Of a stretch of DNA of 64,000 nt, positions 1-9,123 are shown in pieces. The stretch is from an uncultured Lachnospiraceae bacterium (GTDB lineage Bacteria; Bacillota; Clostridia; Lachnospirales; Lachnospiraceae). Both the position numbers and the translations under genes were made by a program. The stretch spans positions 62,001 to 126,000 of the forward strand of contig CAJTQO010000004.1 in the NCBI GenBank assembly GCA_910578405.1, given 5' to 3'. Numbering within the stretch: the first letter of the stretch is position 1; each line of letters starts with the position of its first letter. The notes below the pieces were generated by a model. That model was not told the DNA's origin and did not search any database. It was given only the letters and a program-made list of their open reading frames with translations.

Positions 1-2067
1 GCCGCGGATTTTGTAGTGGCAGTGGAATTCGCAGCAATGCTTTATGTATTTGTTTCTTATTTTACGGCGGCAGGCTGGATTGGCCAAAACCCGGCCGGGC
101 TGGAAGCGGCGCCGGGTTATGTAACATATGGGAACATTCCGGGGGTCTGCGGAATGGGCCTGCATTTTATTTTGGATGGTTTCCGGGCATTGTATGGGTT
201 GGTTGCGGCGTTTATGTGGCTGTTGTCCACGCTTTTTTCCAAAGAGTATTTTGCCGGCTATCGGAACCGGAACAGATATTATCTGTTTTTGCTCCTAACG
301 TTGGGAGCTATTATGGGTGTGTTTTTATCGGCGGATTTGTATACGATGTTTATTTTCTTTGAGATGATGTCCTTTACTTCTTATGTATGGGTGGTGCATG
401 AAGAAAAGGCGGATTCCATACGGGCGGCGGATACGTATCTGGCAGTGGCGACGCTTGGCGGCCTGGTAATGCTTATGGGGTTGTTCTTGCTATATCATAC
501 AACAGGCACTTTGAGCATTGGAAGGCTGTACGAAGTATGTGGCAGGATTATGCATGATTCTAACCCCGCAGAGGAAATGAGCCAAAAAGCACTTTATGTG
601 GCAGGCGCATGTATGCTGTTTGGCTTTGGGGCAAAGGCAGGCGCTTTTCCGCTGCATATCTGGCTGCCCAAAGCGCATCCGGTGGCGCCTGCCCCGGCCA
701 GTGCGCTGCTTTCCGGCATTTTGACGAAAGCAGGGATATTTGGCATTCTGGTATTAAGCTGCGATATGTTCCTTCATGACGTGAAGTGGGGCGCCTTGCT
801 TCTTTTGCTTGGCGTGGTGACAATGGCATTGGGCGCTGTGCTGGCGTTGTTTTCCATAAATCTGAAGCGGACATTGGCCTGTTCGTCGGTTTCCCAGATT
901 GGCTTTATCCTGATAGGAATTGGGATGCAGGGGCTGTTAGGGCAGGAGGACAGTCTGGCGGTGCGGGGGGCGCTGCTTCATATGGTGAATCATTCGCTGT
1001 TTAAACTAACGCTATTTCTGGCGGCAGGGGTGGTTTATATGAACATTCATAAATTGGATTTAAACGAAATCCGGGGATTTGGACGTAAGAAGCCGTTGCT
1101 TCATTTTATATTTCTTATGGGAGCTATGGGAATCGGCGGTTTTCCGCTTTGGAGCGGATATGTAAGCAAAACGTTAATCCATGAAAGCATTGCGGAATAT
1201 ATAAATGCCCTTAGGATGGGGCATATCCAGGCCGGGATATTAAGCGTAGGATGGATGAAAGGGGTGGAATGGCTGTTTCTCATCAGCGGCGGCTGTACGG
1301 TGGCTTATATGCTCAAATTGTATGTGGCGTTGTTTTTAGAGAAAAATAAAGACGGCGCCATACAGGAGAAGTTTGATGCTTTGCAAGGGAAGTATATGGG
1401 GAAAGTGAGTGCGGCGGCATTGACGGTAGGGGCATGTCTGTTCCCGGTAATGGGTATGGCGCCTGGGATTATTATGAATGATATTGCAGATTTGGGGGAG
1501 GATTTTATGCATCCGGCAGTGGAAGTGACCATAAAGTATTTCAGTGTGGCCAACCTAAAAGGGGCGTTGCTTTCCATATTGATTGGCCTGGCGGTTTATT
1601 GGCTGGTGATTCGCAAAGGGATGATGGAAAAAGAGGGGGACGGCCTGGTATATGTGAACCGTTGGAACAGGTATTGGGATTTGGAGAATGCGGTTTACCG
1701 CCCCTTACTTTTAAGAATCCTGCCTATGGTCTTTGGGGTAATATGCCGTATTCTGGACAGTTTGTTGGATGGGTTTGTGATTTTGCTTCGCAAGACAGTT
1801 TATAAAGACAGCCGGATTCCTCACGAATTGCAGGAAGGGACTTTCTTTACCCATGTGGTGGGGATGGAAATGGACCGTATGGTGCATTTCTTAAACCGGA
1901 CAGCCTGGAAGCGGACGCCCCATAAAGAGGAATGCGAACACAGGCTGGCAATGAAGCATGAGGAATGGGAGGAAAACGGGACGATTATCAGCCGGAGCCT
2001 GTCGTTTGGGTTATTGCTCTTTTGCGCCGGGCTGATACTGACGCTTGTCTATTTGCTGTGGAAGTAG
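1..2067 (+). CDS. Proton-conducting antiporter subunit (Mrp / complex I ND5-like), 5' partial
   Basis: Membrane subunit of the proton-translocating family shared by complex I (NuoL/M), hydrogenase membrane arms and Mrp-type Na+/H+ antiporters. The frame is open to base 1, so the true start lies upstream; a GTG at 16 is only the first in-window start. About 14 hydrophobic segments are visible. The central Proton_antipo_M region has the expected charged residues: FFEMMSF (about residue 115, counting from 16), GAKAG and LPKAHP (about 206-217) and ILTKAG (about 237). After the core comes a long C-terminal extension with a hydrophilic stretch (about 540-640) and a last membrane helix ending in LVYLLWK. 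Which complex it belongs to cannot be told, because upstream neighbours are missing. It converges with the next gene, the two overlapping by 19 bases. Confidence 0.85.
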   Translation, partial: AADFVVAVEFAAMLYVFVSYFTAAGWIGQNPAGLEAAPGYVTYGNIPGVCGMGLHFILDGFRALYGLVAAFMWLLSTLFSKEYFAGYRNRNRYYLFLLLTLGAIMGVFLSADLYTMFIFFEMMSFTSYVWVVHEEKADSIRAADTYLAVATLGGLVMLMGLFLLYHTTGTLSIGRLYEVCGRIMHDSNPAEEMSQKALYVAGACMLFGFGAKAGAFPLHIWLPKAHPVAPAPASALLSGILTKAGIFGILVLSCDMFLHDVKWGALLLLLGVVTMALGAVLALFSINLKRTLACSSVSQIGFILIGIGMQGLLGQEDSLAVRGALLHMVNHSLFKLTLFLAAGVVYMNIHKLDLNEIRGFGRKKPLLHFIFLMGAMGIGGFPLWSGYVSKTLIHESIAEYINALRMGHIQAGILSVGWMKGVEWLFLISGGCTVAYMLKLYVALFLEKNKDGAIQEKFDALQGKYMGKVSAAALTVGACLFPVMGMAPGIIMNDIADLGEDFMHPAVEVTIKYFSVANLKGALLSILIGLAVYWLVIRKGMMEKEGDGLVYVNRWNRYWDLENAVYRPLLLRILPMVFGVICRILDSLLDGFVILLRKTVYKDSRIPHELQEGTFFTHVVGMEMDRMVHFLNRTAWKRTPHKEECEHRLAMKHEEWEENGTIISRSLSFGLLLFCAGLILTLVYLLWK

Positions 2068-3119
2068 GAAGCGGCGGACGGCTGCGCTGTCCGGAAACGG
2101 TAATTTAGGAAGGCAATGATGGCAGAGAGGATTAGCAAAAAGTAGAAGCTAATTCCTCTGGTGATACACATGGAAGCTGCCAGGCTGCCTCCTGTAAAGA
2201 CAGTGGAAAAGACGGTGTGGTATATCAACTCCGAAATTCCCTGGGAGCCGGGTAAGGGGAGCATGTCCACGGCAATGTAGATGGCGGCCTGCAGACTTAA
2301 AATAGTCCATGCAGAGGAGCCGCTTAAGCCCATGCCACGGTAAATAAGGTAAGTGAGCAGGAACAGGCTGCATCTTTGCAGGAAAGTGCAGACGGTGACA
2401 AACAGCAGGTCATATTTATGGGCAAGGAAGAAATGAAGGGCGCTTTGATAGTCTGCAACCATGCGGCAAAAAGCGGCCTTTCTTTTTTCGGATGGTTTGC
2501 ACAGGCGAAAGCGCAGGGCGGTTTTTTCCGCTAAAAGGAGCAGCTTATGCATCCATTCCCCGTGGAATATCATAAGAAGCAAAAGGGCGACGAGCAGTAC
2601 GTTTAAAGACAGACCGACATAATAAAGAACCGTATATTGGCCAAAGCAGGCATGGATGCCGTCCCTCCTAAAGCAGAGCAGCGCTGCGCCGATGAGGACT
2701 AAGACGAATTTGTATAATAGGGCTACGGTCATCAGAGTGAGGGTAGCGTCTCCCAGAGAAACGCCGTCCTTTTTCATAGCTACGAGCTGGGCAGGCTGTC
2801 CTCCGGTAGCGGAGGGAGTGACGCCGGAAAAGAAGAAACCGATAAAGGAGTAGACGAAGCAGCGCAAGAGGCGGACGCTTTGCCGGGTGAGGCGCAAAAG
2901 CCACCAAATCATAAAACCTTCCGCGCATACGTAAAAAAGGGTGCAAAGAACGGCAAGGCACAGGTATAAGGGATGCAGGGCCGTTACGGCGGTAAAGATG
3001 GCTGTCAGGCTGCTTTGACGCAAGACGGTGTGGAAGGTCAGCAGCATAAGGAGGAGAAAAAAGAGAGGCTGGAGGAGTTTTTGCATATATTTTTTAGGGG
3101 ACGTTAATAATTGCTGCAT
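2049..3119 (-). CDS. Lysylphosphatidylglycerol synthase TM region-like membrane protein (UPF0104)
   Basis: Polytopic inner-membrane protein of 356 residues with about eight hydrophobic helices and short loops. The pattern of the flippase half of MprF-type proteins is visible: GVTPSATGGQPAQL (about residues 95-108) and PLPGSQGISELIYHTVF (about 288-304). Family members lacking the synthase domain are usually annotated as LPG-synthase-TM or UPF0104 and are thought to move lipids or glycolipids, though substrates are mostly unknown. It starts at ATG 3119 behind an AAAGGAAA site. It is first in a leftward run with a YiiX-like hydrolase (21 bases apart) and a family 2 glycosyltransferase, which suggests envelope lipid or glycan work. 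The function is inferred, not shown. Confidence 0.8.
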   Translation of the reverse strand: MQQLLTSPKKYMQKLLQPLFFLLLMLLTFHTVLRQSSLTAIFTAVTALHPLYLCLAVLCTLFYVCAEGFMIWWLLRLTRQSVRLLRCFVYSFIGFFFSGVTPSATGGQPAQLVAMKKDGVSLGDATLTLMTVALLYKFVLVLIGAALLCFRRDGIHACFGQYTVLYYVGLSLNVLLVALLLLMIFHGEWMHKLLLLAEKTALRFRLCKPSEKRKAAFCRMVADYQSALHFFLAHKYDLLFVTVCTFLQRCSLFLLTYLIYRGMGLSGSSAWTILSLQAAIYIAVDMLPLPGSQGISELIYHTVFSTVFTGGSLAASMCITRGISFYFLLILSAIIAFLNYRFRTAQPSAASYFHSK

Positions 3120-3139
3120 GGCATTTTCCTTTCTTTTCC

Positions 3140-3739
3140 TTATGCTTTGTTTGTTGAGGGCGTTAGGTTTGAGGGCGGCGAGCAGAGAGCAGTTATTTTC
3201 AAGGAGAACGAATGTTTGTCATTAAAATCTGCCAGAGAGCCTTCATAAAGGACGTTTTCTTGGCTGCAGCCGTAAAAATCTCTCGGGGTGACAAGAGAAA
3301 AGTGTTTGTGGAAGTTTAACACTTTGTGTTCGGTTAGTATTCTGGCAAGGAAGGAAGAGCAGGTGTAGTGGTTTTTTTGGTAAAAGGGTTTGCCCAAAAG
3401 GAGGAAGGGGAGGCCAAGGATGCAGTAGTGGTAGCGGAAACGCTGTCGGTAGCAGTTGGCGAGCTGTGTCTTGATTTGGGCTTTTTGCTGGGGTGTGCAG
3501 GGAATGGCGTATATTTTGTAGCGGGCGGCAGGGAAGGCGCGGGCTATTTGGAGAGCGTTTTCTTTTTCAAAGCCTGCAAAGAAAGGGAGGAAGGGGTTCC
3601 TCCTGCCTATGCTGTAGGTTTCCTGCAGGCATGGGTCGAGGGAAAGAGCTACGTGGATATAGTTGATTTTGATAACTTTGCGTATAAGCCAGGCGAAAAG
3701 GCCGGGAGTGTCTACCAGAGCTATATATAATTTTTCCAT
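3140..3739 (-). CDS. YiiX-like permuted NlpC/P60 cysteine hydrolase
   Basis: A 199-residue cytosolic-looking protein resembling the YiiX/YebB permuted papain-fold group. A candidate catalytic histidine sits in INYIHVALSL (His29) and a candidate nucleophile in NHYTCSSFLA (Cys127), the permuted His-before-Cys order of this group. Residues around 97-120 form a hydrophobic patch (CILGLPFLLLGKPF) that could touch the membrane. There is no signal peptide. It starts at ATG 3739 behind GAAAGGA. It lies between the LPG-synthase-TM-like gene and the glycosyltransferase, all leftward and closely spaced, so a shared role in lipid or cell-envelope processing is plausible. The substrate is unknown; related enzymes act on amide or ester bonds. 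Confidence 0.65.
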   Translation of the reverse strand: MEKLYIALVDTPGLFAWLIRKVIKINYIHVALSLDPCLQETYSIGRRNPFLPFFAGFEKENALQIARAFPAARYKIYAIPCTPQQKAQIKTQLANCYRQRFRYHYCILGLPFLLLGKPFYQKNHYTCSSFLARILTEHKVLNFHKHFSLVTPRDFYGCSQENVLYEGSLADFNDKHSFSLKITALCSPPSNLTPSTNKA

Positions 3740-3776
3740 GGGAGGAGTCCTTTCTATAATTAATTCGTTAAGATTA

Positions 3777-4799
3777 TTAGTTAAACTGGTATATTTTGCG
3801 GGCGGTACGGTAGCCTGTGACGGTGAGCAGGCGGCCTGTCCGTCCAGGCAGGAAGGTAAAGCCGCTTAAGGTAGTGAAGCGTAGTTTGCGGTACAGGCTT
3901 TTATGGCGGCGTTTGATATAATTCCAAAGTTCGCTTCTTTTTTTCCAGGCTTCCTCTGAATTAATCAGGAGCAGGTGGATGGAGGAGATGGCGAGCATAA
4001 TGGAAACGTTGCGCATCATGTATTTGGCCAGCTTAGGGTATTGGTCTGCCACTTCCCCAAGGTCAACGCAGTCCGCTACGATTTTGGTTACGTAGATTTG
4101 CTGGTCTATCCGCTTTTTCAGGACTTCTTCGTTTACGGACTGGTCTTCGCGGCCGATAAAATAGTGGTAAAGATCGGTATCTATATAGTATATATTCTTT
4201 ACATAGGGCAGAGGGCGGTATGCGAAGATGTTGTCTACATAAAAAGTATGTTCCGGCAGTGTAACGCCGCTTTTTTTCAGTATTTTGGTGCGGAAGATTA
4301 GGGCGTGCATTACAAGGTATTGAGAAGGGGAGAACATGCCGATATCATTCCAGCCAAGCATCTGTTCCTCTTTGAATACGTTGCGGTAGGCCATGCTTTT
4401 TTTCCTGTTTTCGTATAAATGGTCATAAACATAATTGCATACAATCAGGTCGGCCTGTTCATGGTTGCGCTCCCATTGCATGATGCGGAAAAGCGTTTTC
4501 TGAAGGGAGCGGGCGTCCAGCCAGTCGTCGGAATCCACCACCTTAAAGTATTTGCCTTTGGCGGCGGCAAGCCCGGCATTTACGCCGGAGCCATGGCCGC
4601 CGTTTTCTTTATGGATAACGCGGACGGTTTCCGGATATTGCAGGGCGTAGGCGTCGGCAATGTCCGGCGTAGCGTCGGTGGAGCCATCGTCCACGATAAT
4701 AATTTCAACTTCCTCTTGGTAGACCAGCAGGGAGTCCAGACAGCGGCGCATGTATGCTGCGGAATTGTAACAGGGTACAGTAAAGGTAATGTATTTCAT
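3777..4799 (-). CDS. Family 2 glycosyltransferase
   Basis: A 340-residue GT-A fold glycosyltransferase that would transfer a sugar from a nucleotide donor to an envelope acceptor. The N-terminus has the classic pattern: FTVPCYNSAAYMRRCLDSLL, then IIIVDDGSTD (Asp37-Asp38) and the metal-binding VVDSDDWLD (about residues 88-95). The C-terminal third is basic with helical stretches and no clear membrane anchor. The frame opens eight codons earlier, but ATG 4799 was chosen because a strong AAGGAGG lies seven to eight bases before it and the protein then begins directly with the first beta strand. It is the first-transcribed gene of the leftward envelope run. Donor and acceptor are not predictable from sequence. 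Confidence 0.88.
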   Translation of the reverse strand: MKYITFTVPCYNSAAYMRRCLDSLLVYQEEVEIIIVDDGSTDATPDIADAYALQYPETVRVIHKENGGHGSGVNAGLAAAKGKYFKVVDSDDWLDARSLQKTLFRIMQWERNHEQADLIVCNYVYDHLYENRKKSMAYRNVFKEEQMLGWNDIGMFSPSQYLVMHALIFRTKILKKSGVTLPEHTFYVDNIFAYRPLPYVKNIYYIDTDLYHYFIGREDQSVNEEVLKKRIDQQIYVTKIVADCVDLGEVADQYPKLAKYMMRNVSIMLAISSIHLLLINSEEAWKKRSELWNYIKRRHKSLYRKLRFTTLSGFTFLPGRTGRLLTVTGYRTARKIYQFN

Positions 4800-5108
4800 A
4801 AGTTGCCTCCTTTTTGCTTGCATCAGCGTTACGGTTCGTTTTATTGCCTTATCTTATATAGTAATAACGCAGAAGATTTGTAAAAATCTTCATAGCGGAT
4901 GCATATTTTTCTTGCTTTTTTATATTAGCGGCAGATTATAAATTTTTAGGAGGGTTATTTCTGAAGAATTTCTAAGGATTTCATTATAGATTGGGTTATG
5001 GATGCGACGAACCAAAGGAGTATGAAAAGCCTGCCCAGGATATTGCAGCTTGTTGCGCTAAATATCCCGGGTAGGCCGGGTATGCGATGTGGGAGACATA
5101 AGGCGTTT
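4800..5108. other. Intergenic region between glycosyltransferase and arabinofuranosidase
   Basis: 309 bases without a supportable gene. It holds the upstream region of the leftward glycosyltransferase gene and the 3' end of the leftward arabinofuranosidase gene. A perfect 8-bp inverted repeat with a 4-base loop (GAAGATTT/AAATCTTC) sits at about 4871-4890, but no run of T follows on either strand, so I do not call it a terminator. No RNA gene is recognised. Confidence 0.5.
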
Positions 5109-6620
5109 TTATTTACGGCCAAACCTTATAACATTCCATGAGCATTTTTTCAGATTGGCAGTGAAAATGCCGTCAGAAAGCTGGTATTGTGTTTTGCGGC
5201 AAGGAGTGACTTTTTCCCCTGTGATGGCATTGGTGACTTTCATATCGTCATTTTCAAGGGCAAGGTATTCGATTACATGGTAGCCTTCGAAACATGTTAC
5301 GTCAGCTTCAAACAAAGCGTCTTCTTTTACGCTGCGGTTAACGGCGAATATGGTGACTTCTTCTTTTTCTTCATTGTATACGGCAACGGATTCCACATCG
5401 GTAACGTCGGAATGTTTGCTGCTGTCATGCATGGTGGAATGCACCACGCTTTGGAGCGCTGTGCCGCGTCCGAATTTGGATGCATGGAGGAAGGGGTAGT
5501 AGATGGTCTGCTTCCATGCGCCTCCTTCATTTTCCGTCATAATCGGCGCAATGACATTGACCAGTTGCGCCAGGCAGGCCATTTTCAGACGGTCGGTATG
5601 TTTCAGGAATGTAACAAGTATTAAACCAACGAGAATGGCGTCCTCAAAGTCATAGATGTCTTCCAATAAATGAGGGGCTATCTGCCAAGGATGCTTTTCC
5701 ATTTCTTCGTTGTCGCTTTGTGTGGCATGGAACCATACATTCCATTCATCAAAACTCAGGTTTAATGTTTTCTTGCTGCGTTTCTTGGCTTTGATATAGT
5801 CACAGGTTGCAATAACGGTATGGATAAAGCGTTCCATATCCTGTGTTTTCGCAAAGAAGTCTTCCGTGTCATTTTCTGCATTGCCATAGTAGTTATGGAG
5901 GGAGATATAGTCCACATAGTCGTAGGTTTCTTCCAGGGTAACGGCTTCCCATTCGGGGAAGGTAGGCATATCCACGCTGGAGCTGCCGCAGGAAACCAAT
6001 TCTATGGAAGGGTCCATGACTTTCATGGCTTTTGCGGTTTCGGCAGCCAGACGGCCATATTCGGCAGCCGTTTTGTGGCCTGTCTGCCAGGGGCCGTCCA
6101 TTTCATTGCCAAGACACCATGTTTTTATATGGTATGGCTCTTGGACGCCATGGTTTCTTCTTAAGGCGCTGTAATGGCTGTTGGCGTCCAGGTTGCAGTA
6201 TTCCAACAAGTTCAAAGCATCGGATATGCCCCGTGTGCCAAGGTTGACGGCCATCATAATGTCCGCCCCTGCTTTTTTTGTCCATTTTGCAAATTCCCCA
6301 AGGCCAAATTCATTGGTTTCCAATGTCCGCCAAGCTAAATCCAGACGTGGCTTCCGGTCGGCTTTGGGCCCTACGCTGTCTTCCCAGAAGAAATTGGATA
6401 CGAAATTGCCGCCCGGATAGCGGATAATGGGAACTTCCAGTTCTTTGACCAGTTCCAGTACGTCTTTGCGGAAGCCGTCTTCGTCGGCACAGGCGTGTCC
6501 TGGCTGGTAAATCCCGTTGTATACAGCCCTTCCCAGGTGTTCAATAAACGAACCGTAGATACGTTTGTCTACTTCCGCAATTTTAAAATCTTTATCAAGC
6601 AGCATTTTTGCTTTTGCCAT
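5109..6620 (-). CDS. abfA: Alpha-L-arabinofuranosidase, GH51
   Basis: Retaining exo-glycosidase releasing terminal alpha-L-arabinofuranosyl groups from arabinoxylan, arabinan or their oligosaccharides. The 503-residue length and lack of a signal peptide fit the intracellular GH51 enzymes of Firmicutes. The acid/base glutamate is in CLGNEMDGPWQ (Glu173) and the nucleophile in NLSFDEWNVWFH (Glu292). The N-terminal strand GSFIEHLGRAVYNGIY and the RYPGGNFVSNFFWEDSVGP segment (about 67-85) are also typical. The C-terminal third is a beta-sandwich. It starts at ATG 6620 after AAAAAAGGAGG. It has its own promoter (6678-6706) and no transporter next to it, so its oligosaccharide substrate must be imported by proteins encoded elsewhere. 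Confidence 0.95.
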   Translation of the reverse strand: MAKAKMLLDKDFKIAEVDKRIYGSFIEHLGRAVYNGIYQPGHACADEDGFRKDVLELVKELEVPIIRYPGGNFVSNFFWEDSVGPKADRKPRLDLAWRTLETNEFGLGEFAKWTKKAGADIMMAVNLGTRGISDALNLLEYCNLDANSHYSALRRNHGVQEPYHIKTWCLGNEMDGPWQTGHKTAAEYGRLAAETAKAMKVMDPSIELVSCGSSSVDMPTFPEWEAVTLEETYDYVDYISLHNYYGNAENDTEDFFAKTQDMERFIHTVIATCDYIKAKKRSKKTLNLSFDEWNVWFHATQSDNEEMEKHPWQIAPHLLEDIYDFEDAILVGLILVTFLKHTDRLKMACLAQLVNVIAPIMTENEGGAWKQTIYYPFLHASKFGRGTALQSVVHSTMHDSSKHSDVTDVESVAVYNEEKEEVTIFAVNRSVKEDALFEADVTCFEGYHVIEYLALENDDMKVTNAITGEKVTPCRKTQYQLSDGIFTANLKKCSWNVIRFGRK

Positions 6621-6677
6621 GGCAGGTATCCTCCTTTTTTGTATAAAAGATAGGAAAGTTAGGCTTTCCGTTTCTTA

Positions 6678-6706
6678 ATAGTATAATGTGGAAATAGGGA
6701 TGTCAA
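6678..6706 (-). promoter_or_regulatory. Sigma-A promoter of abfA
   Basis: On the minus strand a perfect TTGACA (6701-6706) is followed after 17 bases by TACTAT (6678-6683), about 58 bases before the abfA start. No sugar-responsive operator palindrome was recognised in the short leader. Confidence 0.7.
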
Positions 6707-6760
6707 TAGAGAAAACTATGTGCAAGCATAGGAAGAAAATGATATGCGTTTAGAAAGCGT

Positions 6761-6789
6761 TTTTCAAACATGATGCGGTATGATATAAT
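6761..6789 (+). promoter_or_regulatory. Sigma-A promoter of the DUF885 lipoprotein gene
   Basis: TTTTCA (6761-6766), a 17-base spacer and a perfect TATAAT (6784-6789) on the plus strand, about 74 bases before the chosen ATG at 6863. Divergent from the abfA promoter. Confidence 0.65.
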
Positions 6790-6862
6790 GGAATTAAAGT
6801 GATGATTTTGTAAACACAAGGGGCGTATGCAGAGGCACGAAAGAAAGGATGGAGGCGCTGGA

Positions 6863-8644
6863 ATGAAGATAGGGAAGCGTTGGAAAGGCAGGATGTTTGC
6901 ATCAGGCATGGCGGTATGCCTTGCCATGGCAGGGTGCGGTTGGGCCGATATGCCCTGGAACGGGCAGAGAGCGGCAAGGGAGCGGCAGAAATTTGACGAG
7001 ATGGCGGAGCGTTTGTTTTTGGAGGAAATTACAAGCAATACGATGAACCTTCATTTTCTGCTGGCAGATCCGGAGGCTTATGGGATTGAAGAGTATGAGG
7101 TGACGCTTGGCAGCTATACGTTGGAGGAGGTGGAGGAATCCCTGGAGGAGATGGGGCAGGTGAAGGAGGAACTGGAGGGGATGGAATACAGGTTCCTGAC
7201 AAAAGAGCAGCAGATTACTTATGAGACGCTGGACTATTATCTGGATACGGAGCTTGGCGGAGAAGATTTCCTTTTGTATGCCAATCCACTTTCGCCCACC
7301 ATTGGCGCCCAGGTGGAATTGCCGTTGACTTTTGCGGACTATAATTTTTATGACAAGCGGGATGTGGAGGATTACCTGGAACTGCTTTCCCAGATTGATG
7401 CTTATTACGGGCAGATTATGGATTATGAACGGATGAAGTCCAAGGAGGGTCTGTTTATGTCAGATAGGACGGCGGACAAGGTAATTGAGTCGTGCAGAGG
7501 TTATCTGACGGCGCCAAAGGACAGTTTCCTGACCGAGACTTTTGCGGAAAGGCTGGATGGAGTGGAAGGGCTGTCGTCAGAGGAAAAAGAGGCGTACAAG
7601 GCGAAGCATTTGGAGATTATGGAGCAAGATTTTATTCCGGCATACGAAGATTTAATGGAGGGGCTGGAAGAACTGAAGGGGACAGGGGTGAATGAGCAGG
7701 GGCTGTACTATTTTCCGAAAGGGAAAGAGTATTACCAATACTTGCTTAGCACAACGGCAGGCGTAAACTATAAGGATATGGGGAAGCTGGAAAAGGAAAT
7801 CCTGGATAGGGTCAACGGGGAACTGAGGGAGATGAAGGAATTGCTTATGGAAAACCCGGAGATTTTGGACGGGTTGGGAAACTATGCGTTTGCGCTTTCA
7901 GATCCGGATGAGATTTTAACTGACCTGCAACGGCAGATTCAAGGCAGATTCCCGGAGATACCGCAGGCAAACTATCGTTTAAAATATGTGCCGGAAGCTT
8001 TGGAGGATGCTTTTAGCCCTGCCGCCTGCCTGCCGCCTCCGCTGGACCGCCCGGAGGAGAACGTAATTTACATCAATGGAGCGGAAGATTATGAAAACTA
8101 TGATATGTATACACTGTTGGCTCATGAGGGATATCCGGGGCATCTGTATCAGAATATCTATTTCCATGAAAGCGGTGTGTCCAATTTGAGGAACTTATTA
8201 AAATATACAAGCTATTCAGAAGGCTGGGCGACTTATGTGGAGTATCTGGCCTATGGGTTTGACAATGGCCTTACCCAGGGAACCGGGGCGCTGTTAGCCA
8301 AGGATTCTTCCATAAATATGGGCATTACTGCACTGTTGGATTTATATATCCATTATTATGGGTGGGATGTGGAAACGACAGCGGAGTACCTGGCAGAAAC
8401 TATGAGGATTGAAGAGAGGGAAATGGTGGAGGAGGCTTACCAGCAGATTGTGGATAATCCGGGAAATTATATGAAGTATTATCTGGGCTATCTGAAGATT
8501 GCCGATATGCGCAAGGAAGCGGAGAAAAAATTGGGCAGTGGGTTTCAGGAAGTGGAATTTCACAAATTCCTTTTGGATATGGGGCCTGCGCCGTTTTCCG
8601 TTATTGAGAAGTATTTTGAAGAAGATTATTTGGGAGGGAGGTGA
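6863..8644 (+). CDS. DUF885 family lipoprotein, zinc-peptidase-like
   Basis: A 593-residue lipoprotein of the DUF885 family, related to gluzincin-type metallopeptidases. The N-terminus has basic residues, a hydrophobic run and the lipobox LAMAGC, so it should be exported and anchored outside the membrane. The putative metal motif HEGYPGH lies at residues 421-427 (LLAHEGYPGHLYQ), followed by SEGWATYVEYLAYG, which supplies the expected downstream glutamate. Most of the protein is helical and acidic. ATG 6863 is preferred over an ATG 12 codons upstream, since GGAGG precedes it with good spacing and it begins the signal peptide. Peptidase activity is inferred from the motif; family substrates are poorly known. 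It is followed by the tRNA-Pro attachment site of the mobile element. Confidence 0.88.
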   Translation: MKIGKRWKGRMFASGMAVCLAMAGCGWADMPWNGQRAARERQKFDEMAERLFLEEITSNTMNLHFLLADPEAYGIEEYEVTLGSYTLEEVEESLEEMGQVKEELEGMEYRFLTKEQQITYETLDYYLDTELGGEDFLLYANPLSPTIGAQVELPLTFADYNFYDKRDVEDYLELLSQIDAYYGQIMDYERMKSKEGLFMSDRTADKVIESCRGYLTAPKDSFLTETFAERLDGVEGLSSEEKEAYKAKHLEIMEQDFIPAYEDLMEGLEELKGTGVNEQGLYYFPKGKEYYQYLLSTTAGVNYKDMGKLEKEILDRVNGELREMKELLMENPEILDGLGNYAFALSDPDEILTDLQRQIQGRFPEIPQANYRLKYVPEALEDAFSPAACLPPPLDRPEENVIYINGAEDYENYDMYTLLAHEGYPGHLYQNIYFHESGVSNLRNLLKYTSYSEGWATYVEYLAYGFDNGLTQGTGALLAKDSSINMGITALLDLYIHYYGWDVETTAEYLAETMRIEEREMVEEAYQQIVDNPGNYMKYYLGYLKIADMRKEAEKKLGSGFQEVEFHKFLLDMGPAPFSVIEKYFEEDYLGGR

Positions 8645-8710
8645 TTGTTTCACTAAGCGCAACGGCATGGATGGAAAGTTTGGGGGGAGGGGTGTTGACA
8701 GGACAACAAA

Positions 8711-8743
8711 AAAGATTTCCCTATTTAATATAGAAGAAATCTT
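8711..8743 (-). terminator. Ancestral terminator of tRNA-Pro, now separated from it
   Basis: On the minus strand AAGATTTC and GAAATCTT form an 8-bp stem with a 16-base loop, followed by TTTTTT. It lies 42 bases beyond the left attachment repeat, where the 3' end of tRNA-Pro would have been before the element inserted. Now almost 12 kb separate it from the gene. Confidence 0.6.
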
Positions 8744-8784
8744 AATAAATATAATATCTGTAACCCTTTATCCAAACTAAAAAT

Positions 8785-8831
8785 AAAATCGGCGTGACAG
8801 GATTTGAACCTGCGACTTCTACGTCCCGAAC
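8785..8831 (-). repeat. Left attachment repeat (attL), tRNA-Pro 3' half remnant
   Basis: A 47-bp copy identical to 20574-20620. It holds the anticodon loop, T arm, acceptor 3' strand and a few downstream bases of tRNA-Pro. Identity ends exactly after CGTCCCGAAC, where the left copy continues AAAGTG and the intact tRNA continues GTAGCG. This places the strand exchange in or next to the anticodon stem-loop. Confidence 0.92.
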
Positions 8832-9080
8832 AAAGTGCCCGCACCTAAAAAGCACCTATACGTCCATTTTCCCCCATGGTATACATCTATATACCCTTGG
8901 ACACGTCTACTTTTACCTTGTCCACACCTATATCTGGCACTTTTTCAAACTTTTGTTGGAACTTTGTTGGCCCTCGCCAAAAATTATTGCATATCTTAGA
9001 CTTCATGCGCTGGCTGTTGCCTTTGTCAATGTTTACTTATTTTAAATACTGTAGCATAGAACCGGCACGAAATCAACACA
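8832..9080. other. Left arm of the element, gene-free
   Basis: About 250 bases between the attachment core and the integrase terminator. No supportable gene is present; open frames here derive from the tRNA fragment. The notable content is the 20-base arm-type repeat at 8951-8970. This is where integrase arm sites of tRNA-targeting elements usually lie. Confidence 0.6.
8951..8970 (+). repeat. Putative integrase arm-type site, left copy
   Basis: TTTTGTTGGAACTTTGTTGG, identical and in the same orientation as 20423-20442. Internally it is two GTTGG-containing half-repeats. The left copy lies 120 bases inside its attachment core and the right copy 132 bases inside its own, as expected for arm sites of a lambda-type integrase. 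The function is inferred from position and identity only. Confidence 0.55.
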
Positions 9081-9118
9081 AAAATAAGGGGGATATCCTT
9101 TATATCAGATACCCCCTT
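9081..9118 (-). terminator. Terminator of the integrase gene
   Basis: A strong hairpin on the minus strand (arms starting AAGGGGG and ending CCCCCTT at 9086-9118) followed by ATTTTTG, six bases past the integrase stop codon. Confidence 0.8.
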
Positions 9119-9123
9119 ACAGC

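Noticed and set aside
8794..9045. 83-residue plus-strand frame beginning MTGFEPAT
   Set aside because: The start is the antisense of the tRNA-Pro 3' half at attL. No ribosome-binding site, and the rest is AT-rich noncoding sequence.
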